Source of the DNA: Acidobacteriota bacterium
GTDB taxonomy: Bacteria > Acidobacteriota > UBA6911 > RPQK01 > JAJDTT01
Length of the DNA: 64,000 nt
Reading direction: 5' to 3'
NCBI GenBank assembly: GCA_028874215.1
Contig: JAPPLF010000034.1
Coordinates: 1 to 64,000 of the forward strand
Part shown: in pieces, positions 42,201 to 50,154 of the stretch
Layout: each line of letters starts with the position of its first letter
Numbering within the stretch: position 1 is the first letter of the stretch
Notes under the pieces: model-generated
Told to the model about the DNA's origin: nothing
Database searches by the model: none
What the model saw: the letters and a program-made list of their open reading frames with translations, nothing else
Position numbers and translations under genes: made by a program

Positions 42201-44171
42201 TCAGGGCTGGCCGGTCGCCGGATCGGGCCGATCCTGGCCCCCGGGCCACCACTCATTGGCTGAGATCCTGATGCGGTCAATATTATCGACGACGGGAAAG
42301 CTTGGCAAGCTGCGGAGGAAGAGAGAACCGTAGCGCCGCGTGCGAATTCGGCTGTCGAACACCCCCACGATTCCGCGGTCTTTCCGGGACCGGATCAGGC
42401 GGCCCAAACCCTGCCTCAGGGCGATGATCGCCGCCGGAACCGAGTAGCGGAGAAACGAGTTGTCCCCCTGTTCCTCCAGCCGTTTGAGCCGAGCGGCCAC
42501 CACCGGTTCGGTGGGGACCTGGAAGGGAAGTTTGTCGATCAGGACCGCCCTGAGGGCGTCTCCGGGAACGTCCACTCCCTGCCAGAAGCTGGAGGTGGCG
42601 CAGAGGACCGCGTGGGGCGTATGCCGGAACTCGTGGAGCAACTGCGATTTCGGACGGTCTCCTTGACGAAGCAGGGGATAGGGAAGGCGCCCCTTGAGCA
42701 GATCGTGGACCCGGTTGAGCTGCTGGTAGCTGGTGAAGAGCAGGAACGCGTGTCCCCGGGTCAGATCCAGGATTTCTTCCAGTTGCCGGACCAACCGGAT
42801 CACGTATCCGGGCGAAGCCGGCTCCGGGAAACGCTCGGGTATGTAGAGGAGCGACTGTTTCGAGTAGTCGAACTCGCCCTCCGTGACCAGTTGGCGGGCG
42901 TCGCCGAGCCCCAGGCGGGTGCGAACGTACGAGAAGTCTCCGTTGGCGGTGAGAGTCGCGGAGACCAATACGGCGGTGGGGACCTGGGAGAAGAGCCTCT
43001 CGTCCAAGGTTGAGGCCACTTCGATGGGAGTCAGGTTGAGGAACGTGCCGCGGCCCCGCCGCCGCATCCAGTGGACGCTCTCCCGATCTTCCAGGTCGAA
43101 AAACCGATCCAGGTGAAGCGCCAGCGACTCCACCCGGCGCAGCAGCATGTCCCGTTCCTGGTGGGACGGGTCCCGCAGGCTCAATTCGTCGTGCAGGTTC
43201 GACAAGGTCCTTGCCAACTGGCGGTAGGCGGGCAGGGCGGGCGCCCGCAAGTCGGCCGGCGTGCCGTCGGCGCCTCTCGCCGAGTCGAGACCCCATGTTC
43301 CTTCCGCGGCCGGCAGGGCGGAAAACAACATCCCGGCGCGGGACTCCAGGTCGCGGACGGTCCTCATTGAATCGGTGTCGGGGTAGGACGCGGCCAGGTC
43401 CCGGGCCAGCTCCTCCACCTGGTAGCTGCTGACTCGCTTTCCCAGGTGGGTGCAGGCGATCTCCTCGACCGCGTGGGCTTCATCCAGGATCAGCGTGGAG
43501 AAGCCGGGGAGGATGCTCCCCAGTTCATCGACTTCCAGGGCCAGATGCGCGAAGAAGAGGGCGTGGTTGACGATGATGACGTCCGATTCCAGGGCTTTCT
43601 GGCGCATTCGCGTGATGAAGCAGCCATCGAAGTGCGGGCATTTCTGGCCGGTGCAGTTTTCGCTGCGGGCATCCAGATCTCTCCAGAGGGGATCCGAATC
43701 GGACATCCATTCCAATTCGGAACGATCCCCGGTTTCGGTCTCCAGGGCCCACTCCGATACGGCCTGCCGGGACTGGAGCCAATCTTGGGACAGGGAAGGC
43801 GCCCTGGTCTGCCGTTCCAGCTTGCGAAGGCAGAGATAGTTCTGGCGCCCCTTCATGGTGGTCACCTTCAGGTCGGGGAACAGGTGCCGGCGAATGAAAG
43901 GGATGTCCTTCAGGTAGAGCTGTTCCTGAAGATTTCGTGTCGCCGTGGAGATGATGGTCTTGCGGCGGCTGGCGAGGGCCGGAACCAGGTAGGCCAGGGT
44001 CTTGCCGGTTCCGGTGCCGGCTTCGGCACAGAGGTGATGGCCTTCCCGGATCGCTTCCAGGACCGAGAGGGCCAGTTCCAGTTGGGAAGGCCGGAACTCG
44101 TAACCCGGGAGCTCACCGGCCAGCATCCCTCCCGGGGAGAACACCTCCTGAAGCGTGAATTTCGACGCCAT
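42201..44171 (-). CDS. DinG/YoaA-family ATP-dependent helicase
   Basis: A 656-residue superfamily 2 helicase with an XPD/DinG-type layout: Walker A GTGTGKTLAYL near 50-60, DEAH-box LILDEAHAVEEIA near 235, and motif VI QGLGRLIRSRKDRG at the end. Four cysteines (NYLC, ENC, QKC, DGC) lie between motifs I and II, the position of the 4Fe-4S cluster in this family, so it probably uses an iron-sulfur cluster. It starts 75 bases downstream of glyA and ends 17 bases upstream of a TPR gene, all on the minus strand. It likely unwinds DNA in replication or repair. Confidence 0.87.
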   Translation of the reverse strand: MASKFTLQEVFSPGGMLAGELPGYEFRPSQLELALSVLEAIREGHHLCAEAGTGTGKTLAYLVPALASRRKTIISTATRNLQEQLYLKDIPFIRRHLFPDLKVTTMKGRQNYLCLRKLERQTRAPSLSQDWLQSRQAVSEWALETETGDRSELEWMSDSDPLWRDLDARSENCTGQKCPHFDGCFITRMRQKALESDVIIVNHALFFAHLALEVDELGSILPGFSTLILDEAHAVEEIACTHLGKRVSSYQVEELARDLAASYPDTDSMRTVRDLESRAGMLFSALPAAEGTWGLDSARGADGTPADLRAPALPAYRQLARTLSNLHDELSLRDPSHQERDMLLRRVESLALHLDRFFDLEDRESVHWMRRRGRGTFLNLTPIEVASTLDERLFSQVPTAVLVSATLTANGDFSYVRTRLGLGDARQLVTEGEFDYSKQSLLYIPERFPEPASPGYVIRLVRQLEEILDLTRGHAFLLFTSYQQLNRVHDLLKGRLPYPLLRQGDRPKSQLLHEFRHTPHAVLCATSSFWQGVDVPGDALRAVLIDKLPFQVPTEPVVAARLKRLEEQGDNSFLRYSVPAAIIALRQGLGRLIRSRKDRGIVGVFDSRIRTRRYGSLFLRSLPSFPVVDNIDRIRISANEWWPGGQDRPDPATGQP

Positions 44172-44246
44172 GATCCGTACCCGGTGAAGGTATCACGGGG
44201 CACCGAAACCGGGGATGCGCCCGCCGGGCCCGGTTGGAGCCCTGGC

Positions 44247-45506
44247 TCACGCGGACTGCCGGAGGCGGCCGGCATAGAAGGCGTGACGCCGGGTCAGAGA
44301 CACGACTTTGCGGCCGATTCCGTCCAGGACACCCTCGTCGTCGCAATGCGCAAGAGCCTGGCCGATCCAACGGCCGATTCGATCCATCTCGGCCTCCTTC
44401 ATGCCGCAGGTGGTCACCGTGGGGGTCCCGACGCGGATCCCGCTGGTGACCAGGGGGGGGTGGGCGTCGAAGGGGATGGTGTTCTTGTTGACCGTGATCC
44501 GGGCCCGCTCCAGCGTCGCTTCCGCCTGCTTGCCGGTCAGGCCTCGAGACAGGACGTCCACCAGGAAAAGGTGGTTGTCGGTGCCTCCCGAAACGATCCG
44601 GAACCCCTGTTGGGCGACACTCCGGGCCAGGGCCCCGGCATTGGAAAGAACCTGTTCCTGGTAGCTCTTGAATCCGGGGCTGAGGGCTTCCTTCAGACAG
44701 ACTGCCTTGGCCGCGATGATGTGCACCAGAGGCCCGCCCTGGGTGCCGGGAAAAACCAGCCGGTTGAGACGCTTCTTGTGCTCTTCGCGGCAGAGGACGA
44801 TCCCGCCTCGGGGGCCGCGCAGGGTCTTGTGGGTCGTCGTCGTGACGAAATCGGCGTAGGGAACGGGGCTGGGATGCAGGCCGGCGGCCACCGGACCCGC
44901 AATGTGGGCAATGTCGGCCAGCAGATATGCTCCGACGCCTCGAGCGATCCGGGAGAGGCGATCGAAGTGGATGGTGCGGCTGTATGCGCTGGCCCCGGCG
45001 ACGATCATTCGGGGTTTCTCCCGTTTGGCCAGATCCTCCAACTCGTCGTAGTCGATCTCTTCCGTATCGCGGCGGACGCCGTAGGCGGCGACGCGAAAAT
45101 ACTTTCCGGAGAAGTTGAGGGGATGCCCATGGGAAAGGTGGCCGCCGTGGGACAGGTTCATGCCCAGAATCTTGTCTCCCGGCTCGAGCGCGGCCAGATA
45201 GACGGCGATGTTGGCCTGGGTCCCCGAGTGAGGTTGGACGTTGGCATGGTCGGCGCCGAAGAGCTGCCTGGCCCTCTCGATGGCCAACGACTCCACCACG
45301 TCCACGTGCTCGCAGCCCCCGTAGTACCGGCGGCCCGGGTAGCCTTCTGCGTACTTGTTGGTGAAGACCGATCCCATGGCCTCCAGGACGGCCTCGCTGA
45401 CGTAGTTCTCGGAGGCGATGAGTTCCAGGGTCTCGCTCTGCCTGCGGGTCTCTTGGAAGATGGCCTCGGCCACCTCCGGGTCTGACTCGTGCAAGGATGG
45501 ATGCAT
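44247..45506 (-). CDS. glyA: Serine hydroxymethyltransferase
   Basis: A 419-residue PLP enzyme interconverting serine and glycine with tetrahydrofolate. [44 protein letters not shown] and [15 protein letters not shown] (PLP-Lys227) are all standard. GGAG lies about 11 bases before the ATG. It lies 156 bases after rpiB on the same strand; the gap (45507-45662) shows no gene. It supplies one-carbon units. Confidence 0.95.
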   Translation of the reverse strand: MHPSLHESDPEVAEAIFQETRRQSETLELIASENYVSEAVLEAMGSVFTNKYAEGYPGRRYYGGCEHVDVVESLAIERARQLFGADHANVQPHSGTQANIAVYLAALEPGDKILGMNLSHGGHLSHGHPLNFSGKYFRVAAYGVRRDTEEIDYDELEDLAKREKPRMIVAGASAYSRTIHFDRLSRIARGVGAYLLADIAHIAGPVAAGLHPSPVPYADFVTTTTHKTLRGPRGGIVLCREEHKKRLNRLVFPGTQGGPLVHIIAAKAVCLKEALSPGFKSYQEQVLSNAGALARSVAQQGFRIVSGGTDNHLFLVDVLSRGLTGKQAEATLERARITVNKNTIPFDAHPPLVTSGIRVGTPTVTTCGMKEAEMDRIGRWIGQALAHCDDEGVLDGIGRKVVSLTRRHAFYAGRLRQSA

Positions 45507-45662
45507 GGCGGCTATTTCTCCAATTGCGGCCCGGGAACGGTTCCCTTGGCCGGTCGTACCATTATGACGCTTTGCGTGCCCGGCGCGCCTTGGCCAGCGG
45601 GTTCTTCAGCGGGCGGGTGATCTGCGGGGTCTCTCGCCACGGACTGTCGAGCGCCGGCGGAG

Positions 45663-46100
45663 TCAGCGCTCCAGCGAGGAAATCTTGCGGACCCGGCGGT
45701 CATGGCGGCCACCTTCAAAACCGACCCGGAGCCATTCCCGCACCATGGAAAGAGCCAGCTTCGGCTCGAGAGTCCGAGCGCCCAAAGCCAGTACGTTGGC
45801 TTGATTGTGTTGACGGCTGAGACGAACCGTTTCCAGGTCGTGGCAGACGGCCGCCCGCACACCGGAGATCTTGTTGGCGGCGATGGCCATGCCGATGCCG
45901 GTGCCGCAGACGAGGATGCCGCGCTCGGCGCTGCCGGAAGAGACCCCCTGGGCCACGGACGCCGCGAAGTCGGGATAATCGACGCTGTCGTTCGAGTGGG
46001 GCCCCCGGTCGGTCACCTCGTGATTATCGGCTTCAAGCAGATCCTTGATCTGCTCCTTCAATTCCACCCCGGCGTGATCGGCACCAATCCAAATCTGCAT
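45663..46100 (-). CDS. rpiB: Ribose-5-phosphate isomerase B
   Basis: A 145-residue RpiB/LacAB-type isomerase linking ribose-5-phosphate and ribulose-5-phosphate. IGADHAGVELKE opens it (Asp8, His9), and GILVCGTGIGMAIAANK carries the catalytic Cys65; ARTLEPKLA closes it. The frame is open to 46175, but Met at 46100 begins the domain and leaves a divergent spacer to proS. Likely co-transcribed with glyA. Confidence 0.93.
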   Translation of the reverse strand: MQIWIGADHAGVELKEQIKDLLEADNHEVTDRGPHSNDSVDYPDFAASVAQGVSSGSAERGILVCGTGIGMAIAANKISGVRAAVCHDLETVRLSRQHNQANVLALGARTLEPKLALSMVREWLRVGFEGGRHDRRVRKISSLER

Positions 46101-46133
46101 GCGCGACGGTCCTGCCGATGGATGGTAGCTCAC

Positions 46134-46162
46134 TTGACTTGACCCGGTCAAACCGATAGAAA
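46134..46162 (+). promoter_or_regulatory. Candidate promoter and palindrome in the rpiB-proS divergent spacer
   Basis: TTGACT at 46134-46139 with TAGAAA at 46157-46162 has a 17-base spacer toward proS, whose start at 46174 would then be near the 5' end of the message. A perfect 13-base palindrome TTGACCCGGTCAA lies at 46139-46151 and could also supply a -35 for rpiB. The -10 is weak, and no strong SD precedes proS. Confidence 0.35.
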
Positions 46163-46173
46163 CAGCGCTTCCC

Positions 46174-47877
46174 ATGCGCTGGTCCCGGTTCTATGCGCCC
46201 ACCTTGAAGGAGACTCCTTCGGAGGCGGAGGTGCCCTCCCATCGCCTCCTGCTGCGCGCCGGATTCATCCGTCAGTTGGGTTCGGGCATCTATTCCTTCC
46301 TTCCCCTGGCGAGGCGGACCTTGCGGAAAATCGAGGACATCATCCGCCATGAGATGGACGCCATCGGCGCTCAGGAGTTCGTCCTGCCGGCCCTCCACCC
46401 GGCCGAGCCGTGGAGGGAATCGGGCCGTTGGGAGGCCATGGGCGACGAGATGTTCCGGCTCAAGGATCGTTCCGGCCGGGACATGTGCCTCGGGATGACT
46501 CATGAGGAGATCTTCACCACCATCGCTCGCGACGAAATCAGGTCCTACCGCGCGCTGCCTCAGATCTGGTACCAGATTCAGCTCAAGTTCCGGGATGAAC
46601 CCCGCCCCAAGTCGGGTCTGCTGCGGGTGCGGCACTTTCACATGAAGGATTCCTACAGCTTCGACCTCGACGCCGAAGGATTGGACCGCAGCTACCGGCT
46701 TCACGAGCAGGCCTACCGCAGGATTTTCGATCGCTGCGGCCTCCGGTACCTGGTGGTCGAGGCGGACTCGGGAGCCATGGGGGGCAGCGTCTCTCACGAG
46801 TTCATGGTCCGGACCGATGCCGGAGAGGACCATGTCGTCACCTGTGCCTGTGGGTATGCCTCCAACCTGGACCGGGCTGTCTCGGCATTGGAGGCGCAGG
46901 AAGACGAGGTGGTGGACCTTCCGCCCCGGAAGGTGCATACGCCGGGCCGCAAAACGATTCAGGAGGTGAGCGACTTTCTGAATGTCCCTCGGTCCCGGCA
47001 GATCAAATCTCTGGTCTACCTGGTGGGGGAGACGCCATGGCTGTTGTTGCTGCGGGGCGACCACCAGCTCAATGATCTGAAGCTGAGCCGGCTGGCCGGC
47101 AGCGGCGACTTCCGAATGGCCCGGTCCGAGGAGATCAGGGACCTGTTCGGAGCCGGCGCGGGCAGCCTGGGACCGGTGGGCGCCGACTTCGTCAAGGTGG
47201 TGGCCGACCGGGGCCTGGAGGGCCGGCGGAACCTGGTCTGCGGCGCCAATCAGGACGACTACCATCTGCTGCATGTCACTCCGGGACGGGATTTCCAGGC
47301 GAGCTTCCAGGATCTGCGTTTGGTCGAGCAGGGGGACGCCTGTCTGGATTGCGGTCAGCCTTTGCAGGTCGAGAAGACGCTGGAAATCGGACATATCTTC
47401 AAGCTGGGATACAAGTACAGCGAGTCCATGAAGGCCCGCGTGCTGGACCGGCAAGGTAAGGAGCGGCCCTGGATCATGGGCAGCTACGGAATCGGCCTCG
47501 AGCGGATCATGGCCGCCGCGGTGGAGCTGTACCACGACGAATTCGGTATCGTCTGGCCCCGGGCGTTGGCGCCGTTCCAGGCCGTGGTCACGGTCGTGCG
47601 GGCGGACGACCGGAAACAATTCGCGGCCGCCCGCGAGATCTACCGGACCCTCTGGGACCGCGGCGTCGACTGTCTCCTGGATGACCGGAACGAGCGGCCC
47701 GGCTTCAAGTTCAAGGACGCCGAACTCATCGGGGTTCCGATCCGAATCACCGTGGGACGGGCCCTCCGGCAGGGACGGGTCGAGATCTTTTCCCGCCAGG
47801 ACGCCAGCAAGAGGGAAGTCCCGCTGGGCGATGCCGTAACCACCGTCGTGGAGATGCTCCAGGCTTACCCGGTCTGA
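46174..47877 (+). CDS. proS: Prolyl-tRNA synthetase
   Basis: A 567-residue bacterial-type ProRS. Motif 1 is in LRAGFIRQLGSGIYSFLP, motif 2 in FRDEPRPKSGLLRVRHFHMKD (in part), and motif 3 in MGSYGIGLERIMAA. Between motifs 2 and 3 lies the editing insertion (roughly 225-390) beginning CACGYASNLDRAV. The anticodon-binding C-terminal domain follows. It charges tRNA-Pro. The start has no clear SD, which fits an initiation near the transcript 5' end. It stands divergent from rpiB. Confidence 0.95.
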   Translation: MRWSRFYAPTLKETPSEAEVPSHRLLLRAGFIRQLGSGIYSFLPLARRTLRKIEDIIRHEMDAIGAQEFVLPALHPAEPWRESGRWEAMGDEMFRLKDRSGRDMCLGMTHEEIFTTIARDEIRSYRALPQIWYQIQLKFRDEPRPKSGLLRVRHFHMKDSYSFDLDAEGLDRSYRLHEQAYRRIFDRCGLRYLVVEADSGAMGGSVSHEFMVRTDAGEDHVVTCACGYASNLDRAVSALEAQEDEVVDLPPRKVHTPGRKTIQEVSDFLNVPRSRQIKSLVYLVGETPWLLLLRGDHQLNDLKLSRLAGSGDFRMARSEEIRDLFGAGAGSLGPVGADFVKVVADRGLEGRRNLVCGANQDDYHLLHVTPGRDFQASFQDLRLVEQGDACLDCGQPLQVEKTLEIGHIFKLGYKYSESMKARVLDRQGKERPWIMGSYGIGLERIMAAAVELYHDEFGIVWPRALAPFQAVVTVVRADDRKQFAAAREIYRTLWDRGVDCLLDDRNERPGFKFKDAELIGVPIRITVGRALRQGRVEIFSRQDASKREVPLGDAVTTVVEMLQAYPV

Positions 47878-47930
47878 TTCCCGGTCCCAGCCCGGACCCG
47901 CGATCTTCCCGCCGTCCAAGAAAAAGGAAG

Positions 47931-48057
47931 GGCGATTGGAAATCGCCGCTCCAGTTCGGCGGTTAGGAAACCGCCGCTCCTATGGGAGGGGCGATTTCCA
48001 ATCGCCCGGTTTCCCTTCGTTCGCCGGTGTCCAAGAATCGGCGGTTGGGAAACCGTC
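47931..48057. repeat. Hairpin repeat cluster, copy 3 (REP-like)
   Basis: Four hairpins occur in the 386-base stretch between proS and mraZ: GGCGATTGGAAATCGCC at 47931-47947, GGCGGTTAGGAAACCGCC at 47958-47975, the exact reverse complement of the first, GGCGATTTCCAATCGCC, at 47990-48006, and GGCGGTTGGGAAACCGTC at 48040-48057. The two stem types differ at paired positions, so pairing is preserved. The latter part, with CCAAGAATC, matches the 0.1-kb cluster. The stretch beyond (48058-48177) shows no gene. Confidence 0.75.
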
Positions 48058-48177
48058 GTTCCTTTCCTTGTTTCTACCGGGCGTCCGCCGGACCGGGCCG
48101 GTGGGAAAGCTCCTTACAAATTCGCCACTCGAGTCCCGGGTCCACGGTCAATCGGCGTCGTTTTATTCGGAATTTTC

Positions 48178-48209
48178 TTGACACTTGGGCGGCGATAGGA
48201 ATATTGTGG
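48178..48209 (+). promoter_or_regulatory. dcw promoter with candidate MraZ boxes
   Basis: TTGACA at 48178-48183 and TATTGT at 48202-48207 have an 18-base spacer. Three GG repeats, TGGGC at 48186, TAGGA at 48196 and GTGGC at 48206, begin at exact 10-base steps across it; this is the TGGGN-N5 layout bound by MraZ in E. coli. Transcription would start about 50 bases before mraZ. MraZ is known in other species to repress its own cluster. Confidence 0.5.
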
Positions 48210-48263
48210 CCAAAATCAGTTCAAAAAGGGATAAATAGGTCTAAACAACACCGGATTGTCACT

Positions 48264-48704
48264 GTGTTCAGAGGAAACTTCCCCACCAAGATCGACGCTC
48301 AGGGGCGCATCAAGATCCCCGCGGCGTATCGCAGGATCTTCGAGGAGAAGTACGGCACGGAACTCTATGTCACCAGCACCAACGGCGAATCCGTCCTGAT
48401 CTATCCCCTCAGCGAATGGGAGCAGATCGAGAGCAAGTTGCTGGAGCCGCCCAAGATGCTGCCCGAGAAGATCAAGTTCCTGCGCAACACGAACTACTAC
48501 GGCCAGATGGTCTCCATGGACAGGCAGGGGAGAGTCCTGATTCCTCCCCACCTCCGGGAACGGGCCGAAATCACCAACGGCGTGGCGGTCATGGGGTCGT
48601 TGACTTATCTGCAGCTTTGGAACCGGAAACGCTTCGAGAGTCTGCTCGAAGCTGATCCGTATACGCGTGAGGACGAGATCGCTCTGGCGGAGTTGGGGCT
48701 TTGA
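48264..48704 (+). CDS. mraZ: MraZ transcriptional regulator
   Basis: A 146-residue double-AbrB-fold DNA-binding protein. The two signature blocks are DAQGRIKIPAAYRRIF and DRQGRVLIPPHLRERA, separated by LRNTNYYGQ. GTG at 48264 is used because the family starts MFRGNF; no SD is visible. It is first in the dcw cluster and likely controls the cluster promoter. Its stop is five bases short of the rsmH ATG. Confidence 0.92.
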   Translation: MFRGNFPTKIDAQGRIKIPAAYRRIFEEKYGTELYVTSTNGESVLIYPLSEWEQIESKLLEPPKMLPEKIKFLRNTNYYGQMVSMDRQGRVLIPPHLRERAEITNGVAVMGSLTYLQLWNRKRFESLLEADPYTREDEIALAELGL

Positions 48705-48706
48705 CC

Positions 48707-49750
48707 ATGACGGGAACGGATACGGCCCACATACCGGTGTTGTGCAAGACGGTTCTGGACCACCTCCAGGTCCGGCCGCGAGGCGTCTACGTCGATTGCA
48801 CGGTGGGTCTCGGCGGTCATTCCCGAGAGATCCTGAAGAGGTTGGGAGCGGGACGCCTGGTGGTTCTGGACCTGGACGAAGATGCGCTCCGGCTGGCGGC
48901 CCGGCGCCTCGCGCCATCGAAGGCCAGGCTGAGTCTGCACCGGGAGAACTTCAGGAATCTTCCCCGGTTGCTCCGGAGACTCCGGATCCGCCGGATCGAC
49001 GGCTGTCTGGCCGACGTGGGGGTTTCCTCACTCCAGTTGGACGTGGCCGAGAGGGGATTCAGCTTCCTGAAAGAGGGACCCCTGGACATGCGGATGGACC
49101 GCGCCCAGACGGTTACCGCGGCGAGCCTGGTCAATGATTCGCCTCCCGAGCGTCTGGTGGAGATTCTGCGGGCCTACGGCGAGGTCACGGGGGCGGCAAG
49201 AGTGGTGGCGGCGATGGTCGAGGAGCGCCACCGGAAGCGTTTCGAAACGACCACGGAGTTGGCGGCGGTGGTGGAGCGAGTCAAAGGTTGGCCCCGGGGG
49301 ACTCGTCTCCACCCCGCAACCCAGGTCTTTCAGGCCCTTCGAATCGAGGTCAACCAGGAATTGAAGAACCTGGAAGCGTTCCTCTCCGGCGTCGTGGATT
49401 TTCTGCGGCCGGGAGGCCGGCTCGTGGTGTTGGCCTTTCACAGCCTTGAGGATCGATTGGTGAAGCGGGCCTTTGCCCGGGAATCGGGGAAGTGCATCTG
49501 TTTTTCTCCCCGGGATCTGTGCGGATGCCCCCGGCGCCGCCGCGTGCGAGTCCTGACCCGGCGGCCGGTCCGGCCATCGGGGCAGGAGATTCGAGCCAAC
49601 CCGCGCGCGAGAAGCGCCAAACTCCGGGCCGTTGAACGGCTGAACGCCTCGTCCGAAGGTTGCGGCGCCGCCGGTTCCCGCACGGAGCGCGGCCGGAAGG
49701 CGGAAGGATTCCGATGGGGTGACGGGGTGAGGGAAGCGAACAGAGGATAG
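48707..49750 (+). CDS. rsmH: 16S rRNA (cytosine-1402-N4)-methyltransferase
   Basis: A protein of 347 residues, the RsmH (MraW) methyltransferase acting on C1402 of 16S rRNA. HIPVLCKTVL, VDCTVGLGGHSREIL (SAM site), ADVGVSSLQLD, GPLDMRMD, and HPATQVFQALRIEVNQEL are standard. An ATG at 48707 is used; a TTG at 48701 overlaps the mraZ stop. The C terminus carries an Arg-rich tail of about 50 residues, longer than usual. Confidence 0.93.
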   Translation: MTGTDTAHIPVLCKTVLDHLQVRPRGVYVDCTVGLGGHSREILKRLGAGRLVVLDLDEDALRLAARRLAPSKARLSLHRENFRNLPRLLRRLRIRRIDGCLADVGVSSLQLDVAERGFSFLKEGPLDMRMDRAQTVTAASLVNDSPPERLVEILRAYGEVTGAARVVAAMVEERHRKRFETTTELAAVVERVKGWPRGTRLHPATQVFQALRIEVNQELKNLEAFLSGVVDFLRPGGRLVVLAFHSLEDRLVKRAFARESGKCICFSPRDLCGCPRRRRVRVLTRRPVRPSGQEIRANPRARSAKLRAVERLNASSEGCGAAGSRTERGRKAEGFRWGDGVREANRG

Positions 49751-49755
49751 GGCAG

Positions 49756-50154
49756 ATGGTGGATTGCTGTTTTCAACAATTTCGCAACCGTCCGGTTCAG
49801 GAGAGGTCCGGGGCGAATGGTTGGCAGATGCTGGGCTGGTTGTTGGCGGTGGGCGTAGTCGCGGGGTTGGTCCTCGTTTACGCGGGCCTGCGGATGGGGA
49901 TCCTGGAATCCCAGTACGAAGCCGCGCGGCTGCGGAAGGAGAACACGGAGCTTCGCGAATTCAACAACGCGCTCCGCGTCGAGCATGCCACGCTCATCAA
50001 TCCCGAGACCATCGACCGGCGGGCCTCGAGCCTGGGTCTCATCGCTTCCAGTAACGGGTCGGTCAGGATCATCGAAGGAAAATCCCGCCTCTCCGAGCCG
50101 GGACGCGAGCTGGTCGTCGCGGCCCGCGGCCGTTTCGAGGTTTCGCCGGAATGA
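49756..50154 (+). CDS. ftsL: FtsL-like division protein
   Basis: A 132-residue bitopic protein with one transmembrane helix (MLGWLLAVGVVAGLVLVYAG, about 25-44) and a following coiled coil (ESQYEAARLRKENTELREFN). Position between rsmH and ftsI identifies it despite low sequence conservation. It would partner FtsQ/DivIB and a FtsB-like protein at the septum. ATGA overlap with ftsI shows translational coupling. Confidence 0.85.
   Translation: MVDCCFQQFRNRPVQERSGANGWQMLGWLLAVGVVAGLVLVYAGLRMGILESQYEAARLRKENTELREFNNALRVEHATLINPETIDRRASSLGLIASSNGSVRIIEGKSRLSEPGRELVVAARGRFEVSPE

Noticed and set aside
47931-48057. CRISPR array
   Set aside because: The repeats are themselves palindromic, unevenly spaced and include an inverted copy; no cas gene is present.
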